From contig NEWT02000010.1 of assembly GCA_002869925.2 (NCBI GenBank), positions 100,599-149,889 of the forward strand: a DNA stretch of 49,291 nt. The letters run 5' to 3'. The first letter of the stretch is position 1. Every line of letters begins with the position of its first letter. The stretch is from Nitrospira sp. CG24A. Lineage in GTDB: Bacteria > Nitrospirota > Nitrospiria > Nitrospirales > Nitrospiraceae. Below are positions 7,757 to 16,027 of the stretch, piece by piece. Both the position numbers and the translations under genes were made by a program. The notes under the pieces were generated by a model. That model was not told the origin of the DNA. It saw nothing but the letters and a program-made list of their open reading frames with translations, and did not search any database.

Positions 7757-9400
7757 ATGGATAATCAGTTCACCGGTCTTCCGCAAAGACGCTCGATTAT
7801 GAACATATATTGGCTGCTGCACACATGCATCATGCTGGCCGTCGGATTAGGGCTTGTGTCGTGCAAGATAGTGCAAAAAGATCCTATGACCCAGCCAGCG
7901 GAATCTACTCAGTCTTTGAACCCTTGCCAGTCGACAGAAACGACTTCCATCACCACGCCGGAATTGTGTGTGAATGTGACGGAGATGCAGCTGTCCAGCG
8001 ATGACACAAAAGCGGATGTCGGTCTGTCGCTCGTGAACCGAACTGAGCGTAGACTCTTCATTACTTTGACAGGGCCCACTTCACTGACAGACAGCAATGG
8101 AAGAAAGTGGAATACAGGGGAGAGCAAAGGTCTTGGCAACCTCAGTAATCCAGTGCCGTTAGAGCCAAGAGGGGAAACACAGGGAACAATCACGTTTTAC
8201 CACATTGGACAATCTCCCATAGACCTGACCTTCTCGCTGTTTGGAGAAATTGGGATAATGAAAATGGGCTCTCGCGGTCAAGTGGTCCCAGGTCAGATTG
8301 CGAGAAAACACCCGATCACGCTCTCGGGAATTCGTATCCGGCATGAGCGACCGCCGTCTACTGGCGCGACGGAACAAAACAAGGGCGCTAAACTTACCCA
8401 AGTGTTTCCTCGACGCACGAAACCTATAACACCTACATCGTCGGCTTCGTCGAAATCGTCCGCATCTGGAGCTGTCGTAGAAGCGTCAGGCAGTGGGAAA
8501 CCGAGTAGCCAGAAGCCAGGATTGTCCAATGCCAGTCGTTCTCCCGATCAAAGGTGGCAGAGAATCGATGTTCCGGCGAACGATGCCGCGAAAAGCAAAC
8601 ACGAATCAAAACCGGTTGGAAGCAGCGAGGTGGGTCCACACGTGTTCGGTTTGCGCATCGGCATGATGCCGAATCAGGCCCGCAAGGTGTTCAAGTCGCA
8701 TGGTCTCGGATCATCGATCAAATCTCCTTATACCGAAGGTTCGAGCAGGCTGACATTTAGTCTTCCCGGACAGGCTCCGCAGCCTGTCCCAAACACGAAC
8801 TATGTAACGCGGATATCCGGTTCTCTTATTGACATAAAGTCTCCTGCAACTGAAAGCTCAGGTGTGGTGCTTACCGTATTCTTTGGGCCTATTCCTGGAC
8901 AGGAGAGCATCGTGTCGCTCAATCTGACCGAGTACATTCCGGTCAGTAAGGAGCCGACTGTTACCGCGTTTACGAAGACACTATTGGAGAAATATGGAAC
9001 TCCCACCGAGTTGCCACCGGACTCTCCTGGCATATACCGATGGCGTTACGATAGCAATGGAGCGCTGGTTAAACCCGCTCCCGCAACGAGGTTCGACGGC
9101 TGTCCCAGACTGAGACCGGGCACCGTCGAATTCCAGCCTCTGGAATCCCCTCTGATGATTCAGAAGTATAAGCAGTCGGTGCCCAAGTGTGGCGCCATCT
9201 TCCTTGAGGTGGCTTTGGGGTTCGAGGGTTTTAACTATGCTGGTCCCGAAACGCTGATCAAGAATTACACAACTCACATGACGGGACTTGATGCGACCGT
9301 ACGGGCGCTGGAGACCGCCAAGGGGATTGTCGATATGGCCCAAACAGAAGCATCCGGGGCCGTGGTCGCGAGGGGAAAGCAGCAAAAGCCGGATCTTTAG
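7757..9400 (+). CDS. secreted lipoprotein of unknown function
   Basis: A 547-residue predicted lipoprotein. The hydrophobic segment ending LGLVSC is a lipobox, so Cys is lipidated by the Lgt/Lsp pathway. The start at 7757 is chosen because it keeps the basic RR before the hydrophobic core and has GAGAGAAG upstream; ATG 7802 would remove all positive charge, and 7658 would add a long unrelated leader. After the signal come a beta-rich domain (~50-160) of the 'negatively affects/intracellular inhibitor' shape, a low-complexity Ser/Thr/Pro/Lys linker (~190-290), and a C-terminal domain beginning VFGLRIGMMPNQARKVF that resembles other secreted Nitrospira-type orphan domains. Family not recognised. 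Confidence 0.65.
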   Translation: MDNQFTGLPQRRSIMNIYWLLHTCIMLAVGLGLVSCKIVQKDPMTQPAESTQSLNPCQSTETTSITTPELCVNVTEMQLSSDDTKADVGLSLVNRTERRLFITLTGPTSLTDSNGRKWNTGESKGLGNLSNPVPLEPRGETQGTITFYHIGQSPIDLTFSLFGEIGIMKMGSRGQVVPGQIARKHPITLSGIRIRHERPPSTGATEQNKGAKLTQVFPRRTKPITPTSSASSKSSASGAVVEASGSGKPSSQKPGLSNASRSPDQRWQRIDVPANDAAKSKHESKPVGSSEVGPHVFGLRIGMMPNQARKVFKSHGLGSSIKSPYTEGSSRLTFSLPGQAPQPVPNTNYVTRISGSLIDIKSPATESSGVVLTVFFGPIPGQESIVSLNLTEYIPVSKEPTVTAFTKTLLEKYGTPTELPPDSPGIYRWRYDSNGALVKPAPATRFDGCPRLRPGTVEFQPLESPLMIQKYKQSVPKCGAIFLEVALGFEGFNYAGPETLIKNYTTHMTGLDATVRALETAKGIVDMAQTEASGAVVARGKQQKPDL

Positions 9401-9799
9401 GCGTTGGCTCTACAAGGAAAAATGAAGGGAGGCCGTTAACTCATCGGTTATCTGTAATTGCCGCCAACAGATACAGCCCTTCAACAGATCTCTGGTTTCA
9501 TATCATGACCCCGCGTGCGCATACCGCCCAGTTCGATCACATCGCGGCGGATATGCACGACCACCAGTGTTCTCTCCACCTACGCCACGCCTCGCTCGTA
9601 CCGTTGGCCTCACTATCGGAGCGAACGGTGACACTCTAAGGGCAGACCAAGGATTTTTCCTCTCGTTCACGAGAGAGGCAAGTCTAGGAGTCGGGTGCTT
9701 TGCCGGCCCCCTGCCTGTCGAACAAGACAACCATTTCTCAGCTCCCCCTCCTTGCGGTTTGAGTCCCCTCTCCCTAAAATATGCCTCCTGGAGACTCCT
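9401..9799. other. intergenic region, nothing recognisable
   Basis: About 400 bp between the lipoprotein and a PilZ gene. Open frames here are short and without ribosome sites. I see no repeat, tRNA or clear terminator. Confidence 0.4.
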
Positions 9800-10132
9800 A
9801 TGCCCTTTTCGATTCGGCCCTTTCGTCGCTTCTCCGTGCACTGCTTTGTGACCTACAACGCCGGACCATTCCAGGGCCAAGGCACCGTATGGAATCTGTC
9901 TTGTACCGGATGGCGTCTCTCGGGAGATCTGCCCATGCGACCTGGAGAAACTCTCTCACTCACCGTCACGCTCCCGAATGAGCAGCACATCCTCATTCCC
10001 CAGGCCGTTGTCCGGTGGTCACGGGGCCAGGAGTTTGCCGTGGAGAATCTCGCGATTGAGCCACACACACAGGCCCGACTTCAGCATTATGTGAAGTGGT
10101 TGGTCCAGGACCCATACGAGATCGGTCTGTGA
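9800..10132 (+). CDS. PilZ-domain protein
   Basis: A 110-residue single-domain PilZ-like protein. The pattern RPFRRFSVHCFVTYN, then GQGTVWNLSCTGWRLSGD, a hydrophobic pair of strands and VRWSRGQEFAVE follows the PilZ barrel order. The c-di-GMP motif RxxxR is only partial (RPFRR) and the (D/N)xSxxG box reads NLSCTG, so ligand binding is plausible but less certain than in the two PilZ genes at 37.2-38.1 kb. The ATG at 9800 has GGAG 8 nt upstream and begins MPFSIRPF; a longer frame upstream lacks PilZ sequence. Followed after 13 bp by an exported protein gene. Confidence 0.75.
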   Translation: MPFSIRPFRRFSVHCFVTYNAGPFQGQGTVWNLSCTGWRLSGDLPMRPGETLSLTVTLPNEQHILIPQAVVRWSRGQEFAVENLAIEPHTQARLQHYVKWLVQDPYEIGL

Positions 10133-10145
10133 GTGAGGGTGCTCT

Positions 10146-10595
10146 ATGTTGTTCCGATTCACCATCGCTCTCGTCTTCTCGATGGTCTCTCTTGCAGGAC
10201 TACAACACGGTCTCGCAGGGGTTTCGTTCGCAAAGGAGCAACAGATGTCGGACCAGCCTGGGCTCACATCCTACACACCAACCAAAATCGAATGGTTGGC
10301 CTTAACGGTGAACTCTCAACTTCAGTATGAGCGACATGCAGGTGATCCGTATGAGCTGTTCGTGATTCAGGCGAATCATGAAACCTTGCAGATCTTCACT
10401 CGATATCTCCCTGCCGTCTACCCACGGCCACGCGCCGGTGACCCCCGACCATACCCCAGTGGTGATCCCAAGATTTGGAAGAGCAAAATTCAGGCAGTTC
10501 GAGAAAAAATCATGACCACCGCAACACGTTACGGCTGGGAGACTTGGATAAAGATTCATGAGCCGGCTGACGCGTCTCCACCGTTAAAGAAATGA
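10146..10595 (+). CDS. exported protein of unknown function
   Basis: A 149-residue protein with an N-terminal signal-like segment (MLFRFTIALVFSMVSLAG..., cleavage perhaps near AKE) and a basic Pro-rich C-terminal half. It starts 13 bp after the PilZ gene and may be co-transcribed with it. Residues 45-90 (PTKIEWLALTVNSQLQ, DPYELFVIQANHETLQIF) look like a compact folded domain. I do not recognise the family. Confidence 0.6.
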   Translation: MLFRFTIALVFSMVSLAGLQHGLAGVSFAKEQQMSDQPGLTSYTPTKIEWLALTVNSQLQYERHAGDPYELFVIQANHETLQIFTRYLPAVYPRPRAGDPRPYPSGDPKIWKSKIQAVREKIMTTATRYGWETWIKIHEPADASPPLKK

Positions 10596-10710
10596 TCTGT
10601 GCCCTGCCCTGTCGCTTTTTCATCATGTGTACCGGGACAGACATACACATGGTCTATTCCCAGGCTCACCTCACTGGGCGCTAGTACGATGCCGCCCATC
10701 CCCTTGCCGC

Positions 10711-11496
10711 TTAGCTCGAAGAGTATGCCGAGCCAGGAAACGATTGCATATTGAGCAGTCGGAAATCCGGGATGTGCTCTGGGTGCGGGATGAATGCCAT
10801 CTCCGCGACGGCCATTTCGCCCCGTTCGCTGGTCGCCATGATTTTCACCTCGTATTTGCCCACGGGAATACGGCAACTGGCGTCTTCCGGCACCGACGTG
10901 AGGCGAAGGGATGAGGATCCGTCATGACCTACAAAGAAACTGAAGACATCGACAAACATGGCATCCAGATATTGCGGATCTTTGGTGGGATGAACATTGA
11001 AGTTCGTCGATCCGACCCGGTCATGCCTCAGCTTCAGATGATTGCCAACGGCAGAAAAATTCTGCGGTGTCTTTTCCAAAGACATCAGTTTCACTTCTAC
11101 ATTTCTGAGGGGCACATCGTCACGATTGATCAAAGCGATACGATAGGTGTACAGTTTTCCGGCGGTAGGCACGGTCTGCGACTCATCGATGCCTGGATCC
11201 ACCTGCACCCAGGGCTCCCCCTCGCAAATCACCACAGACAATTTGCCATGTTTTAAATTCGGCCGCAGATAGAGATGAATCGCCCCGACACAGAAACCCG
11301 CAAACGCAATCCAATATATCCATGAGTCGATGGACTTATCCGCCAGCCATGATGGGATATCCTCAATGCCGAAATACTGGAACCAGGCTTCCACATTGGA
11401 ACGGGCGTGCCGAGGGGTGACGGTCGACAGCAACATGAGCAACCCGCACAGCAAATTTGGGACTGATAGAAGAACCCATTTCCAATACACTCGCAT
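10711..11496 (-). CDS. membrane-anchored protein of unknown function
   Basis: A 261-residue protein with two N-terminal membrane helices (about 8-26 and 60-80) and a C-terminal beta-rich domain. The region from residue ~95 (WVQVDPGIDESQTVPTAGKLYTYRIALINRDDVPLRNVEVKL) resembles an Ig-like or DUF11-type fold that would lie outside the membrane. GGGAGCG precedes the ATG. It follows the transporter gene downstream of the ars operon by 119 bp on the same strand. Function unknown. Confidence 0.6.
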   Translation of the reverse strand: MRVYWKWVLLSVPNLLCGLLMLLSTVTPRHARSNVEAWFQYFGIEDIPSWLADKSIDSWIYWIAFAGFCVGAIHLYLRPNLKHGKLSVVICEGEPWVQVDPGIDESQTVPTAGKLYTYRIALINRDDVPLRNVEVKLMSLEKTPQNFSAVGNHLKLRHDRVGSTNFNVHPTKDPQYLDAMFVDVFSFFVGHDGSSSLRLTSVPEDASCRIPVGKYEVKIMATSERGEMAVAEMAFIPHPEHIPDFRLLNMQSFPGSAYSSS

Positions 11497-11615
11497 GGCA
11501 CGCTCCCTTTGATTTTTTCAAGAGTAGGCGGTTTCTTGGGAAGTGGCAAGTCAAACACCATTACCCTGTATAGGGGCCAAGACCGCAGAAGAAATGATCC
11601 AGCGGTTCGGCAAGC

Positions 11616-12950
11616 TTACTGTGCGGAAGAGTGGTGATCGTCGCGGGAATGACCGTCCCGAATCCGCCCGTGGTGACGACCAAGGTAGAAACCATTCGCA
11701 AGCCAAATGACAGCAATCGTGACGGCGGCGAACGCCGTTTCGCCAATGGTGAGGCCCGCTGACTGCAACGCGTTGGAGAACCAACTACTCGCCATATCGC
11801 CGCCGCGGTGCACGACCGTATCGATCACATTCTTCGCCTGATACTTTTCCTCCTTCGACACGACCGTGAATAAGGTCTCCCGAGTCGGCTTGGCAATCGC
11901 AAATTCTCCGGCTCGCCGCAGGACACCGAAGACGACCAGCACGGCTAGAATCGGCGCCAGGCCGAAGATGGAGAATCCGACGACGTTGAACGCCGGGACA
12001 AGGACAAGCATCGCCGTCACTCCGAGTCCCGCAAGCAATCGTCCTGTCAGAAAAATCTGCGCGAGGACCGTCAGACCGTTCACGGCGAAATCGACCCAGG
12101 CGAACAGCTGGGTGCGCTCCTCAGCGCTGCCCACCACTTGAGGCACGAGCACCATCTGCTGGCTGTACAGCGTTGTCGAAAGCACTGAATAACAGGCCAA
12201 ATAGAGGCAGATGCCAAGCAAATAACGAGATTGCAAAATTTTTGTAAGACCGATCCAGAGGCTGGGTGGCGCGCGCTCATCGACCTCGACTGTGAGGATC
12301 GTGGTACCCGCTCCTTCCCTGGCGTGTCGAGGGTGCGTCCGAAAAACGGCAAAGAAACAGGTCATGGCTGCCAGCAACAACCCGATGGAGACCAACAACA
12401 AAGGTGCCACGCCAAGAAAGGGCACCATCAGCGCGGTAAACAGCGGACCCGCAACAGCCCCGCTGCTCCCACCCGCGGCAATGAATCCGAATAGCCGTCG
12501 CGCGGACTCGGTGGAATAGAGATCCGCCATGACGCTCCAAAACACCGAGACCACGAATAGATTGAAGACACTCACCCACACGAAGAACACCGGCGCCACC
12601 GTCGTGCGAGGGAGATCGCTTATCAGGGCGAGGAAAAACAGGAATAGATTGCTCGAGAAAAATAGGTAGACCGTTGGAATGAGCCGTCGAACCGGAAGAC
12701 GTCCGGCGATCCAGCCGAAGAGCGGCACCAAGACCAGCATCGAGACGAATACGGCGGAAAAGAGCCACGGCAGATTCTGCGCACCGGTTTGTACGCCCAT
12801 TTCATCGCGCACCGGCCGCAAGACATAGTACGAGGCCAGCAGGGTGAAGAAGCAGAGAAACGACCAGAGGAGGCCGCGCAATTCTTCGCGGTTGACGGGA
12901 GTAACCCGGCTGAGGATACGATGGAACGATGATGGAGTGAGCGGCAGCAT
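11616..12950 (-). CDS. MFS-type carrier, ATP/ADP-translocase-like
   Basis: A 444-residue membrane protein with about 12 helices. The opening motif ASYYVLRPVRDEMGVQ, the stretch FWSVMADLYSTESARRLFGFIAAGGSSGA and RRAGEFAIAKPTRETLFTVVSKEEKYQAKNVIDT are characteristic of bacterial proteins related to the nucleotide-exchange translocases, usually annotated as MFS or NTP/NDP-exchange-like. The C-terminus is a His-rich tail. It begins 52 bp after arsC and probably belongs to that transcript, but whether it moves an arsenical is unknown; no ArsB, Acr3 or ArsJ is present in the window. Confidence 0.75.
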   Translation of the reverse strand: MLPLTPSSFHRILSRVTPVNREELRGLLWSFLCFFTLLASYYVLRPVRDEMGVQTGAQNLPWLFSAVFVSMLVLVPLFGWIAGRLPVRRLIPTVYLFFSSNLFLFFLALISDLPRTTVAPVFFVWVSVFNLFVVSVFWSVMADLYSTESARRLFGFIAAGGSSGAVAGPLFTALMVPFLGVAPLLLVSIGLLLAAMTCFFAVFRTHPRHAREGAGTTILTVEVDERAPPSLWIGLTKILQSRYLLGICLYLACYSVLSTTLYSQQMVLVPQVVGSAEERTQLFAWVDFAVNGLTVLAQIFLTGRLLAGLGVTAMLVLVPAFNVVGFSIFGLAPILAVLVVFGVLRRAGEFAIAKPTRETLFTVVSKEEKYQAKNVIDTVVHRGGDMASSWFSNALQSAGLTIGETAFAAVTIAVIWLANGFYLGRHHGRIRDGHSRDDHHSSAQ

Positions 12951-13002
12951 TCGGGTAGGTTCGAATACGGCGACTATACAGGAAGCGCTTGCTGGAAGCT
13001 AC

Positions 13003-13446
13003 TTACGTGTGGGAATGAAGAAGCCTCGTCATTAAATCTTCGACACGGCTTCTGAGCATGAAAAATGTCTGATCAAAAGCGGCGTCGATCTCGGGCTCTG
13101 ATCCAGTGACTTTGGCAGGGTCGGGCGTGCTCCAATGCAGCCTTCTGGGACTACCAGGAAATCGTGGGCAGCTTTCACCGGCAGCCTGATCACAGACTGT
13201 AATCACCAAATCAAACGATTGTTCGGCACACTCATCCCATGACTTGCTGCGCGGCTGACCGGGATCAAGGCCATGTCGTTGTAACGTCTCGATAGATTTA
13301 GGATGAACCGATCCTACAGGAACACTTCCGGCGCTCCATGCTCGATACCGGCCATGGCCGAGTTGATTGATCAGTGCTTCAGCCATCACAGAGCGGCAGG
13401 AATTACCCGTACACAGGACCAGCACGTTGAGCACATCAGACTTCAT
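13003..13446 (-). CDS. arsC: arsenate reductase, thioredoxin-coupled type
   Basis: A 147-residue enzyme of the low-molecular-weight phosphatase fold that reduces arsenate to arsenite. The nucleophile loop is C12-TGNSC-R18, and the resolving pair is C85 and C93 in VCDQAAGESCP, giving the Cys triad of the thioredoxin-dependent class. WSTPDPA after residue 100 is also conserved. The start ATG overlaps the arsI stop as TGATG, so the two are translationally coupled. Product arsenite would need export or methylation functions encoded elsewhere or by the downstream carrier. Confidence 0.92.
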   Translation of the reverse strand: MKSDVLNVLVLCTGNSCRSVMAEALINQLGHGRYRAWSAGSVPVGSVHPKSIETLQRHGLDPGQPRSKSWDECAEQSFDLVITVCDQAAGESCPRFPGSPRRLHWSTPDPAKVTGSEPEIDAAFDQTFFMLRSRVEDLMTRLLHSHT

Positions 13447-13919
13447 CAGTCACAGCATCCCGTGGTCTTTTCAGAAGGTGCACAGCAATCAGGTTCTCCC
13501 ATCGTCTCCGGCGTACAACACGCATGTCCGGCTTGATCAGGATGGCCGGAAAATAGTTGGGCATCCTCCATCGTCCGGTACGTTTCCCACGGAATGCCGG
13601 CGGGGTCTTGGACCCAGGATTTGTCCGATCTGGCATAACAACAGACCGTTTCGCCTTCCTCCACCACGGCCATGTCCCCGGCCTTGAGGCGTTCGCGCAA
13701 CTCTGCCAATTCGTTCTCTTCCTCGACTTGGATGCCCAGATGATCGATGCCAGTTTTCTTTGCCCGAGTGGATATCGCGAAGTTCACACGGGGATCTTCC
13801 AGCAACCATTTGGCGTAGTCAGTTTTCGTTTTCACCGGCTTTGCACCGAACAGGGCACTGTAAAAACGAATGGATTCATCGAGTTGTTCTACCCCGACAT
13901 GGATATGAAAACGTTTCAT
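13446..13919 (-). CDS. arsI: ArsI/CadI-family glyoxalase-fold metalloprotein
   Basis: A 157-residue vicinal-oxygen-chelate protein of the ArsI/CadI group; ArsI enzymes are Fe(II) dioxygenases cleaving the C-As bond of trivalent organoarsenicals. The vicinal pair C93-C94 in TVCCYARSDK, His60 (GIDHLG) and Glu112 (WETY) match the expected arsenic- and metal-binding positions. The C-terminal tail adds three more CC pairs. Start ATG 13919 has GGAGAA upstream and overlaps the arsR stop as ATGA; a start at 13943 would lie inside arsR. Substrate could also be another metal(loid), as in CadI annotations. Confidence 0.85.
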   Translation of the reverse strand: MKRFHIHVGVEQLDESIRFYSALFGAKPVKTKTDYAKWLLEDPRVNFAISTRAKKTGIDHLGIQVEEENELAELRERLKAGDMAVVEEGETVCCYARSDKSWVQDPAGIPWETYRTMEDAQLFSGHPDQAGHACCTPETMGEPDCCAPSEKTTGCCD

Positions 13920-14287
13920 GATATGTTCTCCTTCGGCTGACAACAGTGTGAGAGTTCAATGATCGAGCATTTCCGCTTGTGATCATTGCGGATGCTGGCA
14001 AATTCGGCGCGGCAACAGTCCTCGACCATGTAGCGGATCAGCCCTGAAAAAAACTCGAAATTGGCACGGTATATGATTGACCGGCCCTCCCGTCGCGATA
14101 CGACGAGGCCCGCATGGCTCATGTGCGACAGATGAAACGACAGCGTATTATGAGGAATATGTAAAGACTCGCTGAGCGTGCCGGCCGGCGCACCTGCCTG
14201 GCCATACTCAACCAGCAAACGAAATACGCGCAGGCGGGTTTCCTGCGAAAGTGTATCGAAAGCGGCAAGTGCTTCCTTAATGTCCAT
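13916..14287 (-). CDS. arsR: ArsR/SmtB-family repressor
   Basis: A 123-residue winged-helix metalloregulator, first gene of the ars operon. The recognition region LSESLHIPHNTLSFHLSHMSHAGLV (about 38-62) is typical. Cysteines are concentrated at the C-terminus (C91, C92, C107, C115, C116) and none lies in the classical alpha-3 CVC site, so arsenite is probably sensed by a C-terminal thiol site as in some other ArsR proteins. The promoter overlaps a palindrome at 14291-14304, and the ATG sits only 6 nt after the -10 box, so the mRNA is probably leaderless. Confidence 0.9.
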   Translation of the reverse strand: MDIKEALAAFDTLSQETRLRVFRLLVEYGQAGAPAGTLSESLHIPHNTLSFHLSHMSHAGLVVSRREGRSIIYRANFEFFSGLIRYMVEDCCRAEFASIRNDHKRKCSIIELSHCCQPKENIS

Positions 14288-14290
14288 ATG

Positions 14291-14322
14291 TCCAGAATAC
14301 TGGAAATGTTACGGTTAGTCAA
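14291..14322 (-). promoter_or_regulatory. ars promoter with operator over the -10 box
   Basis: On the minus strand TTGACT (14322-14317), a 17-bp spacer and TATTCT (14299-14294) form a good sigma-70 promoter. The interrupted palindrome TCCAG-TATT-CTGGA (14304-14291) covers the -10. Start of arsR follows 6 nt later, so initiation at the usual distance yields a transcript beginning at or next to the start codon. ArsR binding here would block polymerase directly. Confidence 0.65.
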
Positions 14323-14468
14323 CCGTCCTTTTCGACCGTTCCTACCGGGATGTATGTCGATCTCATATTTCTTAATGCATCTGTAACATTGAAGGTCTAT
14401 CCTCTCTTCGAATTACACAGGCTCAAGAGCTTCTCACAATCGCCTCGAACGGCTCCGCCGATAACCAT

Positions 14469-15179
14469 ATGGCCACTCTCACACACAAGAAGATACTGAT
14501 CGTAGAAGATGAGACAGACATTGCTCAGTTGGTGAAACTCTATCTCGAAAAGGATGGGTTTCGAACGGTAATTGCCACGACAGGGGCCGACAGTCTCAAA
14601 TTGATCAAAACCGACCGTCCCGATATGGTCATTCTGGATCTTATGCTCCCCGAGATGGACGGATTAGAGATCTGCAAGAAGATCCGAAGTGTGCCGGACA
14701 CTGCCTTGCTCCCGATTCTGATGTTGACGGCCAAAGCCGAAGAATCCGACACCATCATCGGCCTCGAACTGGGAGCTGACGACTACGTCACCAAGCCGTT
14801 TAGCCCCAAAGTGTTGGTCACACGGGTGAAGGCCTTGTTTCGACGATTGGAGAGAGTGGAAGACCCGAAGCACACGTCCTACACATACGGTCCGCTGGTG
14901 GTAGATCTCTCGCGACACGAAGCGCTGGTGGATGGAAAAGAAATCCCGTTGACCGCAAAGGAATTTGGATTGCTCGAACAACTCCTGCGTCACCCAGGCC
15001 GTGTGTTGACCCGCGATGTCCTCTTGAATGCAGTATGGGGCTACGACTACTACGGCACCACCAGAACCGTCGACGTGCATGTCCGCCGGCTGAAGCTGAA
15101 GATTCCGCTACTCGACGAAGCGATTATCTCGGTCAAATCCCTCGGGTACAAGCTGTCCGAGCAAGTCCCGAAGAAGTAG
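14469..15179 (+). CDS. OmpR/PhoB-family response regulator
   Basis: A 236-residue two-component regulator: receiver domain (about 7-120) with acidic pair E13/D14, phosphoacceptor Asp57 (ILDLMLPEMDG), and the Lys of DDYVTKPF; then a winged-helix DNA-binding domain (about 135-230) with ALVDGKEIPLTAKEFGLLEQL and TVDVHVRRLKLKI. It is most like PhoB. No sensor kinase is adjacent, but phosphorus genes (phoX, phoU, ppk) follow within 12 kb on the same segment, so a role in phosphate control is plausible. It is divergent from arsR; CTTAAT at 14371 and TGTAAC at 14382 lie 11 bp apart in its upstream region. No clear Shine-Dalgarno. Confidence 0.88.
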   Translation: MATLTHKKILIVEDETDIAQLVKLYLEKDGFRTVIATTGADSLKLIKTDRPDMVILDLMLPEMDGLEICKKIRSVPDTALLPILMLTAKAEESDTIIGLELGADDYVTKPFSPKVLVTRVKALFRRLERVEDPKHTSYTYGPLVVDLSRHEALVDGKEIPLTAKEFGLLEQLLRHPGRVLTRDVLLNAVWGYDYYGTTRTVDVHVRRLKLKIPLLDEAIISVKSLGYKLSEQVPKK

Positions 15180-15460
15180 CGACGCCGGCAATCTGTTCAA
15201 CGACACCTCCTCGTTCCTTGCTTCCTCCCTACCTCGCGACTCTCCTTCCGTCGATATGACGCTGTGATACGCCTATCGCAGTTACGCCACAGTGTGCCGG
15301 CGTTACATCATGACACCTGTCACAAGGAAATATTACGAGTGTGTTAACTATTTGCTCCACTTCCAGCACGCACGAACCATACGTTACACAAAATTGATCT
15401 GTCGTTGATTGTCCGGTGCCATGAATGGAGTAGAAATATGCCCACAGGGAGGTGACGCCG

Positions 15461-15883
15461 ATGCCGAACACCAGCTCATCGAACCATGTCTCGAGAATTG
15501 TGCCTTCGAAACACCTGAACATTCACCGGCAGAAGAATGCGAATTATGCAGATCTTGAGAACGAACTCACGAGACTCCGAGCGAGACTCACACGCGAGAC
15601 CATGGTATCACATCTCATCACCACAGAACCCGAACTCTTCCCTGACCCGATCGACCAAGCCGCCTCTGAGTATGAGAGCGATATCGCTCTGTCCGTCAAA
15701 CTTCTCACCATCGAGAAGCTCCGCCGGATTGAGCAGGTACTCACATCTCTGCATACACGTTCTTACGGAATCTGTTCCCGCTGCAATCATCAGATTCCAC
15801 CTGCCAGACTCCGAGTGCAACCCGACTCGCTGTACTGCGTCCCCTGTCTCACGATTATCGAACAACAATCCGACGGAAGTTAA
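15461..15883 (+). CDS. DksA/TraR-type zinc-finger protein
   Basis: A 140-residue protein with a coiled-coil-prone N-terminal half (about 28-55), the DPIDQAASEYE segment typical of DksA relatives, and a C4 zinc finger CSRC...YCVPC near residues 104-125. DksA-like proteins enter the RNA polymerase secondary channel; the acidic tip of true DksA (two Asp) is represented here by DPID, which is compatible but not proof. GGGAGGTGA at 15448-15455 places the start at ATG 15461 and not at the GTG 9 nt earlier, which lies in the ribosome site. Monocistronic, 144 bp before the deacetylase-like gene. Confidence 0.8.
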   Translation: MPNTSSSNHVSRIVPSKHLNIHRQKNANYADLENELTRLRARLTRETMVSHLITTEPELFPDPIDQAASEYESDIALSVKLLTIEKLRRIEQVLTSLHTRSYGICSRCNHQIPPARLRVQPDSLYCVPCLTIIEQQSDGS

Positions 15884-16027
15884 TGCTATGCCGAACACCT
15901 TCACATCCATGCCCGCACATCGGAGTCCAGCTGCGCCTCCCTCGCAAACCTGGCTTCCCACGCGTATCCCTTCTCTCGCCCCGAGAAGGGATACGCCCCG
16001 GGCTGCGACTTCTTTGAGGAGAACACC

